The notes below the pieces were generated by a model that saw nothing but the letters and a program-made list of their open reading frames with translations, was not told the DNA's origin and did no database searches. A program made the translations under genes and the position numbers. From the NCBI GenBank assembly GCA_002011475.1, contig MTNP01000037.1, positions 33,191-75,549 of the forward strand: a stretch of 42,359 bases of DNA. Reading direction: 5' to 3'. Origin of the DNA: Dehalococcoides sp. JdFR-54. Its GTDB lineage: Bacteria; Chloroflexota; Dehalococcoidia; JdFR-54. Positions 33,574 through 40,629 of this stretch are shown here, one piece after another (position 1 is the first letter of the stretch; each line of letters opens with the position of its first letter).

Positions 33574-33602
33574 TTGCCAGATAAGAACGGTTGCGCTATA
33601 CT
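33574..33602 (+). promoter_or_regulatory. Promoter of the Rel gene
   Basis: TTGCCA at 33574-33579 and TATACT at 33597-33602, spacer 17. Transcription would start about 33609, so the leader before the GTG at 33617 would be very short and the ribosome site (GGGAGAGG) would lie at its extreme 5' end. Confidence 0.5.
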
Positions 33603-33616
33603 TCAAGGGAGAGGCC

Positions 33617-35788
33617 GTGGAATTCGCTGAACTGAGGGAAAAGCTGGGCTATTTGCCGCGCCAAAAGCTGGCGATGGTGGAAGAGGCCTATCGCTTTGCC
33701 GAGGAGGCCCACCGGGGGCAGCGACGCAAGTCCGGTGACCCCTATATCGAACATCCCCTGCACACGGCCAGTATCCTGGCTGACCTTCAGCTGGATGCCA
33801 GCTCCATCGCCGCGGCCCTCCTCCACGATGTCCCTGAGGATGCCGGGGCATCCCTGGCCGAGATCGAGAGCAAATTTGACCCCGAGATCGCCCGCCTGGT
33901 GGCCGGCACCAGCAAGCTGGGGCGCATCTCCTGGGAGAGCACCCAGGAGAGGTTGCCCCGGCAGAAGGGGGCCGACCTCGTGCGGGCCCAGGCCGAGAAT
34001 CTGCGCAAGATGCTCATGGCTATGGCCAGCGACCTGCGGGTGGTCTTTATCAAGCTGGCGGATCGCCTGCACAATATGCGCACCCTGGCCCCCCTCTCTG
34101 CCGAGAAGCGCCGCGCCATCTCCCGGGAGACCATGGAGATATATGCCCCCCTGGCCCACCGCCTGGGCATCTGGGAGCTCAAATGGCAACTGGAGGACCT
34201 GGCCTTTCGCTACCTGGAACCCCAGCGCTACCGCCAGATGGCCCATCTGGTGGCCAGCCGCCGTGAGGAGCGGGAGGAATTTGTGGCCAAGGTCTCCGCC
34301 ATCCTCCAACAGGAGCTGGGGAAGGCCGGGCTCGAGGCGGAGGTGGTGGGCAGACCCAAGCATATCTATAGCATTTATCAGAAGATGGAGCGCTACACCG
34401 CCCTGGGCAAGCGCTTCGGGGATATCCACGACCTCTTTGCCCTGAGGGTGCTGGTAAATAGCGTCGCCGACTGCTATACGGCCCTGGGCATCCTCCATAA
34501 CCTGTGGCACCCCCTGCCCGGCGAGTTCGATGACTACATCGCCAACCCCAAGGACAATGGCTATCAGTCCCTGCATACCACCGTCATGTCCTGGGGGGGT
34601 ACCCCCATGGAGGTGCAGATCCGCACCCACGAGATGCACCGCTTCGCCGAGTACGGGGTGGCTGCCCACTGGCGCTATAAGGAGGGGGCCAGGCCCGATA
34701 TAGGCTACGAGGAGAAGATAGCCTGGCTGAGGCAGCTGGTGGAATGGCAGCGGGAGCTCAGCGGCGCCGAGGAGTTCCTGGAGTCGGTCAAGACCGATAT
34801 CTTCATCGACCAGGTGTTTGTGTTCACCCCCAAGGGCGAGATCAGGGACCTGCCCAAGGGTGCCACCCCCCTGGATTTCGCCTACCGCATTCATACCGAC
34901 CTGGGCCATCGCTGCATCGGGGCCAAGGTGAATGGCCGGCTGGTGCCCCTGAACTACCAGCTCAAGAATGGCGACACCGTGGAGATCCTGACCACCAAGC
35001 TGGAGAGGGGACCCAGTCGGGACTGGCTCAATCCCAACCTGGGCTATGTCAATACCTCCCATGCCCGGGAGAAGATCAGGCAGTGGTTTAAGAGGCAGGA
35101 GCGCACCCAGAATATACGGGAGGGCCAGGAGCTTCTGGAGAAGGAGCTGCGCCGCCTGGGCCTGAGCCTCAGCAATCAGGAGAAGATCGCCCACCTTTTC
35201 AAATATGACAATGTGGACGATTTCTACGCCGCTATCGGCGATGGCGGCATCAGCCTGAGGCAGATCGCCCTCAAGCTGGCAGCCCAGGAGGAGCAGCCGC
35301 GGTTGGTCGCCGTGCCCAAGCCGGCGGCACCCAAGAAATCCGCCTCCACCATCCAGGTGCTGGGGGTGGGCGATCTGCTCACCCATACCGCGGGCTGTTG
35401 CCACCCCCTGCCCGGCGACCCCATCATCGGCTATATCACCCGCAGTCGCGGGGTGAGTATCCACCGCCGGGATTGCCCCAATATCGCCCATGAGGATGAG
35501 AGGGAGCGGCTCGTTGAGGTGGAGTGGGGCCATGCCGATGAGCTGTACCCGGTGATGGTGCACATAGAGGCCTGGGACCGGGTGGGCCTGCTCCGGGATA
35601 TTAGCGCCGTGGTGGCGGAGGAGGGGGTCAACATCTCCGGGATCACCGTCAAGGAGCAGGGGGACGGCACCATGGGCATCTACCTGGGCTTGGAGACCAA
35701 GGGCATGGCCCAGCTCAGCCGCCTGCTCCATCACCTGGAGGGGGTGCGCGGCGTCACCAGCGCTGTCCGGAGCACAGAGGCGACCTAG
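33617..35788 (+). CDS. rel: RelA/SpoT-family (p)ppGpp synthetase/hydrolase
   Basis: 723 residues, full-length long Rel. Order: HD hydrolase domain with H46 and the HDxxED motif intact (H70 D71 ... E74 D75); nucleotidyltransferase domain with GRPKHIYSIYQKM and YQSLHTTV; TGS domain (VFVFTPKGEIRDLPKGATPLDFAY); helical/zinc-finger-like part with the AGCCHPLPGD cluster; C-terminal ACT domain. It makes and degrades the starvation alarmone at the ribosome. The motif before YIANPK reads E303-F-D-D, the ExDD form usually seen in synthetase-only RelA, whereas the hydrolase site looks intact. It starts with GTG behind GGGAGAGG. rpsT follows 40 nt downstream. Confidence 0.95.
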   Translation: MEFAELREKLGYLPRQKLAMVEEAYRFAEEAHRGQRRKSGDPYIEHPLHTASILADLQLDASSIAAALLHDVPEDAGASLAEIESKFDPEIARLVAGTSKLGRISWESTQERLPRQKGADLVRAQAENLRKMLMAMASDLRVVFIKLADRLHNMRTLAPLSAEKRRAISRETMEIYAPLAHRLGIWELKWQLEDLAFRYLEPQRYRQMAHLVASRREEREEFVAKVSAILQQELGKAGLEAEVVGRPKHIYSIYQKMERYTALGKRFGDIHDLFALRVLVNSVADCYTALGILHNLWHPLPGEFDDYIANPKDNGYQSLHTTVMSWGGTPMEVQIRTHEMHRFAEYGVAAHWRYKEGARPDIGYEEKIAWLRQLVEWQRELSGAEEFLESVKTDIFIDQVFVFTPKGEIRDLPKGATPLDFAYRIHTDLGHRCIGAKVNGRLVPLNYQLKNGDTVEILTTKLERGPSRDWLNPNLGYVNTSHAREKIRQWFKRQERTQNIREGQELLEKELRRLGLSLSNQEKIAHLFKYDNVDDFYAAIGDGGISLRQIALKLAAQEEQPRLVAVPKPAAPKKSASTIQVLGVGDLLTHTAGCCHPLPGDPIIGYITRSRGVSIHRRDCPNIAHEDERERLVEVEWGHADELYPVMVHIEAWDRVGLLRDISAVVAEEGVNISGITVKEQGDGTMGIYLGLETKGMAQLSRLLHHLEGVRGVTSAVRSTEAT

Positions 35789-35828
35789 TCGAGTCAGGAA
35801 TAACTATAAATACTAGGAAGGAGGCAGA

Positions 35829-36104
35829 TTGGCAGGTATCACATCGGCACAGAAGTCGGCTCGCGTGGCCGAGCGCCGGCGGAGGCGTAATCGGCCGATA
35901 AGGAGTCAGGTGAAAACCCAGATAACCAAGACCCTCCGGCTGATCGCCAGCGGTGACCTGGAGGCGGCCCAGGCAGCGGCCAGGGAGGCCGTCTCGGCGC
36001 TGGACAAGGCGGCGGAGAAGGGGGTCATTCACCGAAATAATGCTGCCCGGCGCAAGTCCCGCCTCATGCGCAAGCTCAACCAGGCCCTGGGCATTTCGAA
36101 GTAG
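35829..36104 (+). CDS. rpsT: 30S ribosomal protein S20
   Basis: 91 residues, normal length for S20: an N-terminal SAQKSARVAERRRRRNRPIRS stretch, KTQITKTLR, and the family-typical GVIHRNNAARRKSRLMRKLN. It binds 16S rRNA in the small subunit. It starts with TTG (leader AAGGAGG within 35815-35824), so initiation may be deliberately modest, as known for S20 in other bacteria where UUG is used. It lies between rel and lexA on the same strand. Confidence 0.96.
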   Translation: MAGITSAQKSARVAERRRRRNRPIRSQVKTQITKTLRLIASGDLEAAQAAAREAVSALDKAAEKGVIHRNNAARRKSRLMRKLNQALGISK

Positions 36105-36112
36105 CCCAGGTA

Positions 36113-36141
36113 TTGACACAAAGGGAGCTCTGTGCTAACCT
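36113..36141 (+). promoter_or_regulatory. lexA promoter
   Basis: TTGACA at 36113-36118 and TAACCT at 36136-36141, spacer 17, beginning 9 bases after the rpsT stop. The LexA operator lies just downstream over the expected start of transcription. Confidence 0.7.
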
Positions 36142-36151
36142 TTAAGGTATA

Positions 36152-36163
36152 GAACAAAAGTTC
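36152..36163 (+). promoter_or_regulatory. LexA operator (SOS box)
   Basis: GAAC-AAAA-GTTC, a perfect GAAC-N4-GTTC box of the Gram-positive type, placed 10 bases after the -10 and 17 bases before the lexA ATG. It indicates autoregulation. Confidence 0.85.
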
Positions 36164-36180
36164 CAAAACCGGGGGAAGCA

Positions 36181-36810
36181 ATGAAGGACCTCTCAGCAAG
36201 GCAGCAACAGATTCTGGCCTTTATCCGGCGCTTTGTGGGGGAAAGGGGTTACCCGCCCACTATCCGTGATATAGTGGCGGGCTGTGACATCAGCTCCACC
36301 TCGGTGGTGGACTACAACCTCAGGATCCTGGAGCGGGAGGGTTACCTGCGCCGCGACCCTGAGGTATCTCGGGGCATCCTGTGCCCCCGGCCCAGTGGGA
36401 GGCGCCTGGTGCCCCTCATCGGGTATATAGCCGCCGGTGAGCCCATTCCGGTGCCCTCCGCCGATACCTGGGACAATCTGGCCGCCGGGGAGACCCTGGA
36501 GCTCACCGAGGAGCTGGTGGGGGCCAGGGAGGGGGTCTATGCCCTCAAGGTAAAGGGCGATTCTATGGTGGATGCCCTGGTCAACGATGGCGATATTGTC
36601 CTGATGCAGCAGGTGAGCACCGCCAACGATGGTGATATGGTGGCGGTGTGGCTCAAGGTGGAGAGGGAGGTCACGCTGAAGAGGCTCTACCGCGAGGGCA
36701 ACCGGGTGCGGCTCCAGCCGGCCAACAATCAGATGCAGCCCCTCTATGTGGATGCCGCCAATGTAGAGATTCAGGGCAGGGTCATCGGCGTCATCAGGCA
36801 GACAGTGTAG
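36181..36810 (+). CDS. lexA: LexA repressor
   Basis: 209 residues. N-terminal winged helix (PPTIRDIVAGCDISSTSVVDYN, split over helices 2-3) and C-terminal S24 peptidase domain. The self-cleavage site Ala85-Gly86 (IAAGEP), catalytic Ser128 (KGDSMV) and Lys167 (EVTLKRLY) are all present, so it should be a functional, RecA-inducible repressor of the SOS response. A near-consensus promoter and a perfect operator precede it. GGGGGAAGC serves as the ribosome site. Confidence 0.96.
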   Translation: MKDLSARQQQILAFIRRFVGERGYPPTIRDIVAGCDISSTSVVDYNLRILEREGYLRRDPEVSRGILCPRPSGRRLVPLIGYIAAGEPIPVPSADTWDNLAAGETLELTEELVGAREGVYALKVKGDSMVDALVNDGDIVLMQQVSTANDGDMVAVWLKVEREVTLKRLYREGNRVRLQPANNQMQPLYVDAANVEIQGRVIGVIRQTV

Positions 36811-36821
36811 CGCAAGCTCTG

Positions 36822-36861
36822 GGCAGGACGGCTTACGGAAACGGCAGACATCGGTCCTGCC
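36822..36861. terminator. Inverted repeat between convergent lexA and dCMP deaminase genes
   Basis: GGCAGGAC (36822-36829) and GTCCTGCC (36854-36861) are perfect 8-base arms around 24 bases, filling the 51-base gap between the two stop codons. It may act as a bidirectional terminator, although there is no T-tract. Confidence 0.4.
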
Positions 36862-37344
36862 TCACTCCAGGTAGGTTATCTCTGAATTGGGCCGCCTCTT
36901 TATCTCAAAGGCTATTCCGGCTTCCTTGAATAGCTCCAGGAAAGAGTCATCGGCATACTGGCCAAAGCTCACAAACCGCTTTATCTTGGCATTCACCAGC
37001 ATCTTGGCGCAGAGCACGCAGGGCGTATGGGTACAGTAAATGGTGCTCCCCTCCAGGCTCACCCCATGGAGGCTGGCCTGGATGATGACATTCTGCTCGG
37101 CGTGGATGCCCCGGCACACCTCGTGCCTGGTGCCGGAAGGTATGTCCAGCTCCTCCCGGAGGCAGCCCAGCTCCAGGCAGTCCTTGAGGCCGGAGGCGGC
37201 GCCGTTATAGCCCGTGGCCAGTATATGTTTCTCCTTTACCGCCACCGCTCCCACGTGATGGCGGCGGCAGGTAGAGCGCTCGGCCACCACTGAGGCTATC
37301 TTCAGGAAATACTCATCTACATCGGGTCGGGTTGCCTCTTTCAT
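36862..37344 (-). CDS. dCMP deaminase family protein (ComEB-like)
   Basis: 160 residues with the zinc-dependent deaminase signature: GIHAEQNVI (His ligand and catalytic Glu) and [11 protein letters not shown] (two Cys ligands), plus an upstream [11 protein letters not shown] and [14 protein letters not shown], as in dCMP deaminases. The enzyme converts dCMP to dUMP for thymidylate synthesis. Its start overlaps the upstream kinase-like gene's stop by 4 nt, so the pair belongs to one nucleotide-metabolism operon. Confidence 0.92.
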   Translation of the reverse strand: MKEATRPDVDEYFLKIASVVAERSTCRRHHVGAVAVKEKHILATGYNGAASGLKDCLELGCLREELDIPSGTRHEVCRGIHAEQNVIIQASLHGVSLEGSTIYCTHTPCVLCAKMLVNAKIKRFVSFGQYADDSFLELFKEAGIAFEIKRRPNSEITYLE

Positions 37345-37883
37345 CTCAGTCGCTGGATAATCCTTTCCGTGTCTTGGCGCAGGTCTTCCAGGGAGCCCTC
37401 ATTGGTGATAGTGAAGTCGGCCATGGCGATGGGCCCGCCCTTGTTGGTATTCTCTATTTCGGCCATGTCCCGGTCAGCGGCCTCCTCCGGGGTTAGCGCC
37501 CGCTCTGGCCTGTGGCTGAGCCGCTGATACCTGGTCTTAGGCGAGGCCCACACCGCCACCACATAGAGGTCCTCCCCGTAGTGGGCCTTGAGCAGGGTAT
37601 ATTCCTCCCAGGAGTAGAGGCCATCCACCACTACATTGGCCTTCTGCCCGGCTCGGTCGATTTTGGGGAGGTTCAGCTTGGCGTAAGCGGCCATCCCGTG
37701 CACTTCCCTGAGCCGCTCCCTGACCGAGCGCTCACTCTGTTCGCTGGGCTCCAGCCCCCGTTTCCTGATCTCCTCATCGGTCAGGTCGCCGAACCTTACC
37801 CGGGCGAAGCCATGCTCCTGGAAGACTTTGGCTACCTCGGTTTTGCCCGAGCCGGCCAGCCCCACAATGCAAACCACTTTCAT
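37341..37883 (-). CDS. P-loop nucleotide kinase-like protein (UPF0200/dephospho-CoA-kinase-like)
   Basis: 180 residues starting [20 protein letters not shown], with the Walker A sequence at residues 8-15. [21 protein letters not shown] segment follows, then [12 protein letters not shown] (Walker-B-like) and [22 protein letters not shown]. This matches the UPF0200/AAA-type small kinases, common in archaea and found in some bacteria, related to dephospho-CoA and adenylate kinases. Substrate is unknown; translational overlap with dCMP deaminase suggests a nucleotide or deoxynucleotide. Confidence 0.8.
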   Translation of the reverse strand: MKVVCIVGLAGSGKTEVAKVFQEHGFARVRFGDLTDEEIRKRGLEPSEQSERSVRERLREVHGMAAYAKLNLPKIDRAGQKANVVVDGLYSWEEYTLLKAHYGEDLYVVAVWASPKTRYQRLSHRPERALTPEEAADRDMAEIENTNKGGPIAMADFTITNEGSLEDLRQDTERIIQRLR

Positions 37884-37917
37884 TATCAGCCTGCTTTGCC
37901 AATCGGATTAGGTGTCT

Positions 37918-37946
37918 ATTATAAGTAAACCCCCGAGAAAGGACAA
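37918..37946 (-). promoter_or_regulatory. Promoter of the kinase-like/dCMP deaminase operon
   Basis: Minus-strand TTGTCC (37946-37941) and TATAAT (37923-37918), spacer 17, ~35 bases before the ATG at 37883. Confidence 0.65.
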
Positions 37947-38018
37947 TGGCTACTGGGAACCAAACGCTCCAAGAGCGGGAGGGCATTTGCCGAGAGCCGA
38001 CGAGCGGGCCGAGAAGAT

Positions 38019-38046
38019 TTGACATTTCCCGCAGGAGGAGTAAGCT
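38019..38046 (+). promoter_or_regulatory. Possible promoter of the DUF4389 gene
   Basis: TTGACA at 38019-38024 and a poor TAAGCT at 38041-38046, spacer 16. The -35 is perfect but the -10 is weak. Confidence 0.35.
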
Positions 38047-38052
38047 AGTCGT

Positions 38053-38067
38053 CGGGGTGCCGCGGAA
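38053..38067. repeat. Left copy of a 15-bp inverted repeat flanking the DUF4389 gene
   Basis: CGGGGTGCCGCGGAA here is the exact reverse complement of 38428-38442. It sits between the candidate promoter and the start codon, in the expected 5' leader. Confidence 0.85.
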
Positions 38068-38096
38068 GGTTAGGTCAAGTGCAGGGGGGTGAAAAA

Positions 38097-38399
38097 GTGG
38101 AGGAATACCCTATAAAATTCAGCGCTGAATATCCTGAGCGCCTGTCTCGGGGCACTTTGCTGCTCCGAACCTTCTTCGGCTGGCTTTATTGCGGTCTGCC
38201 CCACGGCCTTATACTCTGCCTTTACGAGATCGCCGTGGGCGTAGTCATGTTCATCGCCTGGTGGGCGATACTGTTCACTGGCCGGTATCCCCGGGGCATG
38301 TACGATTTCGTGGTGGGTTTCAACCGGTGGGCCATCAGGGTCGGTGCCTATATGTGCTGGCTCACCGATAAATACCCACCATTTAGCGGCAAGGAATAA
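38097..38399 (+). CDS. DUF4389 membrane protein
   Basis: 100 residues. The start chosen is the GTG at 38097 after GGGGGGTGA; a GTG six codons earlier lacks a ribosome site. A soluble N-terminus (EYPIKFSAEYPERLSRGTLL) leads to two closely spaced hydrophobic helices (WLYCGLPHGLILCLYEIAVG and VVMFIAWWAILFTG), then the family-typical RYPRGMYDFVVGFNRWAIRV and LTDKYPPF. Function unknown in all members. It is monocistronic and embedded between 15-bp inverted repeats, an unusual setting. Confidence 0.85.
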   Translation: MEEYPIKFSAEYPERLSRGTLLLRTFFGWLYCGLPHGLILCLYEIAVGVVMFIAWWAILFTGRYPRGMYDFVVGFNRWAIRVGAYMCWLTDKYPPFSGKE

Positions 38400-38427
38400 G
38401 CGGCCTAAGGGCGTTTTGGGCGGCCTT

Positions 38428-38442
38428 TTCCGCGGCACCCCG
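38428..38442. repeat. Right copy of a 15-bp inverted repeat flanking the DUF4389 gene
   Basis: TTCCGCGGCACCCCG is the reverse complement of 38053-38067. It starts 28 bases after the DUF4389 stop codon, preceded by CCTTTT. Confidence 0.85.
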
Positions 38443-38476
38443 TTTGAAGCGAGCTAGAGGCCCAGATCGAGAAGAA

Positions 38477-38504
38477 TTGATTTCTGGTGGGCGCTTGTTA
38501 TAGA
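38477..38504 (+). promoter_or_regulatory. Possible promoter of the class II aldolase gene
   Basis: TTGATT at 38477-38482 and TATAGA at 38499-38504, spacer 16, 22 bases before the ATG at 38527. Confidence 0.45.
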
Positions 38505-38526
38505 GTATGGGTAAGAGGGCGGGGCG

Positions 38527-39120
38527 ATGAGTTTAGCCAGATTTCAGAGCGTAGGCAGGGACCTGTTCACCAGGGGGCTGGTCTCCTCCCATGGCGGCAA
38601 CCTCAGCATCCGCCAGGGGGACCAACTGCTCATTACCCGGCGCAGCAGCATGCTGGGCAACCTGGAGGAGCAGGACCTGCTGGAGATAGGCATCGACAAG
38701 AATACCCGGGTAACCCCCCTGGCCTCCACCGAGCTCAGGGTGCACCGGGCTATCTACGAGAAGACGCCGGCCCAGGCTGTAGTTCATGCCCACCCCCCCC
38801 ACGCCATCGCCCTATCCCTCACTGAGCGCCATATCGTCCCCACCGATATGGAGGGGCGCAACCTGTTGCCCAGGGTGCCGGTGCTGGGCTGGAACACGAG
38901 GGTAAGCCCGGGGTGTCTGGCCGAGGCCATAGTCGAGGCCTTGAAGGAGCACCCGGTAGTCATCATCAGAGGCCACGGCAGCTTTGCCACGGGACAGCTT
39001 CTGGAGGAGGCGTATCACTATACCACTGTCCTGGAGGAAAGCTGCCGTATCTTGTGTCTCTTGAGGTCCCTGGGGGTGAGGGGGGCTGCCCTGGCTAGTC
39101 CGAGGAAGGGACCGGCCTAG
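38527..39120 (+). CDS. Class II aldolase/adducin family protein (fuculose-phosphate-aldolase-like)
   Basis: 197 residues, the common length. Zinc ligands are visible in VVHAHPPHAIA (two His) and IIRGHGSFATG (third His). The substrate-phosphate loop SSHGGNLSIRQ and the catalytic-acid region LASTELRVHRAIYE are also present. Relatives cleave fuculose-1-phosphate, ribulose-5-phosphate epimers or methylthioribulose-phosphate; the exact substrate is uncertain. The ATG follows GGGCGGGGCG. Its last 26 bases overlap a convergent short desulforedoxin-like gene. Confidence 0.88.
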   Translation: MSLARFQSVGRDLFTRGLVSSHGGNLSIRQGDQLLITRRSSMLGNLEEQDLLEIGIDKNTRVTPLASTELRVHRAIYEKTPAQAVVHAHPPHAIALSLTERHIVPTDMEGRNLLPRVPVLGWNTRVSPGCLAEAIVEALKEHPVVIIRGHGSFATGQLLEEAYHYTTVLEESCRILCLLRSLGVRGAALASPRKGPA

Positions 39121-39238
39121 GCTCCTGGACCACCATCTCCTTGTCACAGCAGGTGGCTACACCGGGGCCTGCCTTGGTGCATAGGATCTCGGTGCCGCAC
39201 ACCTCACAACGATATCTCTTGCCCAATTGATTGGCCAC
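39095..39238 (-). CDS. Desulforedoxin-like protein (second copy)
   Basis: A 47-residue frame beginning MANQLGKRYRCEVCGTEILC and ending in a short Pro-rich tail. It has the desulforedoxin ligand set CxxC (11, 14) and a CC pair (30, 31), which in this family bind one iron as Fe(SCys)4. Start GTG at 39238, 10 bases after GAGGAGG. It follows the first copy by 61 nt, with a hairpin in between, and overlaps the 3' end of the convergent aldolase gene. A possible redox partner in superoxide reduction or rubredoxin-like electron transfer; a zinc site is an alternative. Confidence 0.8.
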   Translation of the reverse strand: MANQLGKRYRCEVCGTEILCTKAGPGVATCCDKEMVVQEPRPVPSSD

Positions 39239-39256
39239 AGCCGAAAAACCTCCTCA

Positions 39257-39277
39257 GGGCAAGCCCGAGGCTTGCCC
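39257..39277 (-). ncRNA. Intercistronic hairpin between the two desulforedoxin-like genes
   Basis: GGGCAAGCC and GGCTTGCCC form a perfect 9-bp stem with a 3-base loop, one base upstream of the second gene's Shine-Dalgarno (39249-39255 on the minus strand). It may stabilise the upstream message, attenuate, or shield the ribosome site. No T-tract immediately follows. Confidence 0.6.
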
Positions 39278-39299
39278 GGTGATCTCCCGAGCTCGACGC

Positions 39300-39416
39300 C
39301 TACTTCATCTTCATGGGCTCGCCGCAGCATTGGATCTGGCCATTGCCACCGCGGGTGACGATGAACTCCGAACCGCATTTGACACAGGTGTATCTCTTGC
39401 CGACCTGGTTTGCCAA
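39300..39416 (-). CDS. Desulforedoxin-like protein (first copy)
   Basis: 38 residues, almost exactly the size of classical desulforedoxin. MANQVGKRYTCVKCGSEFIV shows the first pair (C11, C14) and QCCGEPMKMK the second (C30, C31). The TTG start at 39416 lies behind AAGGGAGG and a consensus promoter. In desulforedoxin these four Cys bind a distorted Fe site; the same fold is the N-terminal domain of desulfoferrodoxin. Located back to back with fur, so a role in iron or oxygen stress is likely. Length and spacing make the family call secure; the function is inferred. Confidence 0.85.
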   Translation of the reverse strand: MANQVGKRYTCVKCGSEFIVTRGGNGQIQCCGEPMKMK

Positions 39417-39450
39417 GGCGTGAACCTCCCTTGGGGCGATTTCTCGAAAT

Positions 39451-39479
39451 ATTATAGGGGGGGCTCCCTCGATTGTCAA
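39451..39479 (-). promoter_or_regulatory. Consensus promoter of the desulforedoxin-like genes
   Basis: Minus-strand TTGACA (39479-39474), 17-base spacer, TATAAT (39456-39451): a full consensus match, 35 bases before the TTG start. High expression is expected. Confidence 0.85.
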
Positions 39480-39505
39480 CATCATCACAATTTATGCGGC
39501 GGGGC

Positions 39506-39534
39506 TTGACCGGGAGGGCGATGTGTGTTATATT
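39506..39534 (+). promoter_or_regulatory. fur promoter
   Basis: TTGACC at 39506-39511 and TATATT at 39529-39534, spacer 17. The start would be near 39541, only ~23 bases before the ATG at 39564; no Shine-Dalgarno is seen. Confidence 0.7.
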
Positions 39535-39545
39535 GTAATCGCAAA

Positions 39546-39557
39546 TAATAATTATTA
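39546..39557. promoter_or_regulatory. Fur/PerR-type operator at the fur promoter
   Basis: TAATAATTATTA is a perfect 12-base palindrome in an AT-rich island, overlapping the expected first transcribed bases of fur. Its composition and place suit an autoregulatory Fur-family box. Confidence 0.6.
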
Positions 39558-39563
39558 GCAACA

Positions 39564-39998
39564 ATGCGCCGAAAATCCGACAGTCGACAGATCCTGAATT
39601 CGGCCCAGCAACGGATCACCTCCCAGCGGGTGTTGCTCTTGGATCTCATCCGCCAGGGGGATGGGCACCTGGCCGCCGATGAACTTTATCGCCGGGCCCG
39701 CCAGAAGCTGCCCCGGATCAGCTTATCCACCGTTTACCGCGCCCTGCAACTATTCAAGCGACTGGGGCTGGTCCAGGAGCACCACTTCGAGGAAGGCCAT
39801 CTCCACTACGAAGCACGCCCGGCCGGCGACCACCACCACCTATTGTGCCTGGGCTGTGGCCATATCGTGGAATTCCGATGCCCCCTGAGCCAGCAACTGC
39901 GCCAGGAGGTCGCCCGGGAGACGGGCTTCCAGATCACCGGGGCCGAGGTTCGGATGGAGGGGTATTGCGCCCGGTGCCGCCAAAAGGATATGGAATAG
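39564..39998 (+). CDS. fur: Fur-family metalloregulator
   Basis: 144 residues. Winged helix with RITSQRVLLLDLI, HLAADELYRRAR and the recognition helix ISLSTVYRALQLF. The dimerisation domain has a regulatory His set (HHFEEGHLHYEA, GDHHHLLCLGCGHIVEF) and two CxxC pairs (CLGC and CARC) for structural zinc. It could be Fur, PerR or Zur by sequence. The flanking desulforedoxin-like and feoB genes, with a Fur-box-like palindrome before feoB, favour an iron or peroxide sensor. The promoter carries its own palindrome, so autoregulation is likely. Confidence 0.92.
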   Translation: MRRKSDSRQILNSAQQRITSQRVLLLDLIRQGDGHLAADELYRRARQKLPRISLSTVYRALQLFKRLGLVQEHHFEEGHLHYEARPAGDHHHLLCLGCGHIVEFRCPLSQQLRQEVARETGFQITGAEVRMEGYCARCRQKDME

Positions 39999-40024
39999 GC
40001 CCTTTTATTTTCAGTTGAAAGATA

Positions 40025-40041
40025 GAAATGATTCTCATTTC
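40025..40041 (+). promoter_or_regulatory. Fur-box-like palindrome upstream of feoB
   Basis: GAAATGA-TTC-TCATTTC, perfect 7-base arms around 3 bases and close to the classical Fur box in base pattern, 25 bases before the TTG at 40066. It implies iron-dependent repression of the FeoB genes. Confidence 0.75.
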
Positions 40042-40065
40042 CATCAGCCAAGGAGGCGATCAGAC

Positions 40066-40629
40066 TTGGCGCTAACCAAATGGCATGGCCGCGGTCGAGG
40101 CAAAGCCGCCCCAGGGGCGAAAAAGGTGATCTTGGTGGGCAGCCCCAACGTGGGCAAGAGCCTCATTTTCAATCGTCTCTCCGGGGCTTATGTCACCGTG
40201 TCCAACTATCCTGGGACCACCGTGGAGGTGGCCCGGACCCGGGCCAAGCTGGATGGTGTGGAGTATGAGCTCTTGGATACGCCGGGCATGTACTCCCTCC
40301 TGCCCCTCACCGAGGAGGAGCGGGTAGCCCGCTCCATCCTGCTCAGCCAGAGGCCGGCCGCGGTGCTTCAGGTGGTGGACGCCCGGGACTTGGAGCGGAC
40401 GCTGCCCCTGACCTTTCAGCTCATTGAGGCGGGCCTGCCCTTGATATTGGACCTCAACATGATGGATGAAGCGGAGGAGCTGGGGCTCAGGCTGGATGCG
40501 GCGCGCCTGGAGGCGGAGCTAGGCATCCCGGTGGTGACCACTGTAGCTACCACCGGGCGGGGGGTGGCCGCGCTGAAGAGGAAACTGGCTGAGTTTGTGA
40601 ACCGAGACGAGCCGAATGTTGACCTATGA
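40066..40629 (+). CDS. feoB: FeoB G-domain protein (separate N-terminal part of the ferrous iron transporter)
   Basis: 187 residues from the TTG at 40066, 9 bases after AGGAGG; upstream in-frame codons run through the operator and are not expected to be translated. G1 GSPNVGKS, the switch region with YPGTTVE, G3 DTPGMYSL and G4 NMMD are seen, all typical of FeoB's small GTPase domain. The polypeptide stops before the membrane part, which is encoded in the next gene starting 14 nt inside this one. FeoB imports Fe2+ across the inner membrane. No FeoA is visible, although the regulator at the right edge could carry one. Confidence 0.9.
   Translation: MALTKWHGRGRGKAAPGAKKVILVGSPNVGKSLIFNRLSGAYVTVSNYPGTTVEVARTRAKLDGVEYELLDTPGMYSLLPLTEEERVARSILLSQRPAAVLQVVDARDLERTLPLTFQLIEAGLPLILDLNMMDEAEELGLRLDAARLEAELGIPVVTTVATTGRGVAALKRKLAEFVNRDEPNVDL

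Noticed and set aside
33596-35734. A 712-codon open frame on the minus strand opposite rel.
   Set aside because: It is exactly antisense to a clear Rel enzyme in GC-rich DNA; its translation is a low-complexity Gly/His/Leu/Gln sequence without family features.
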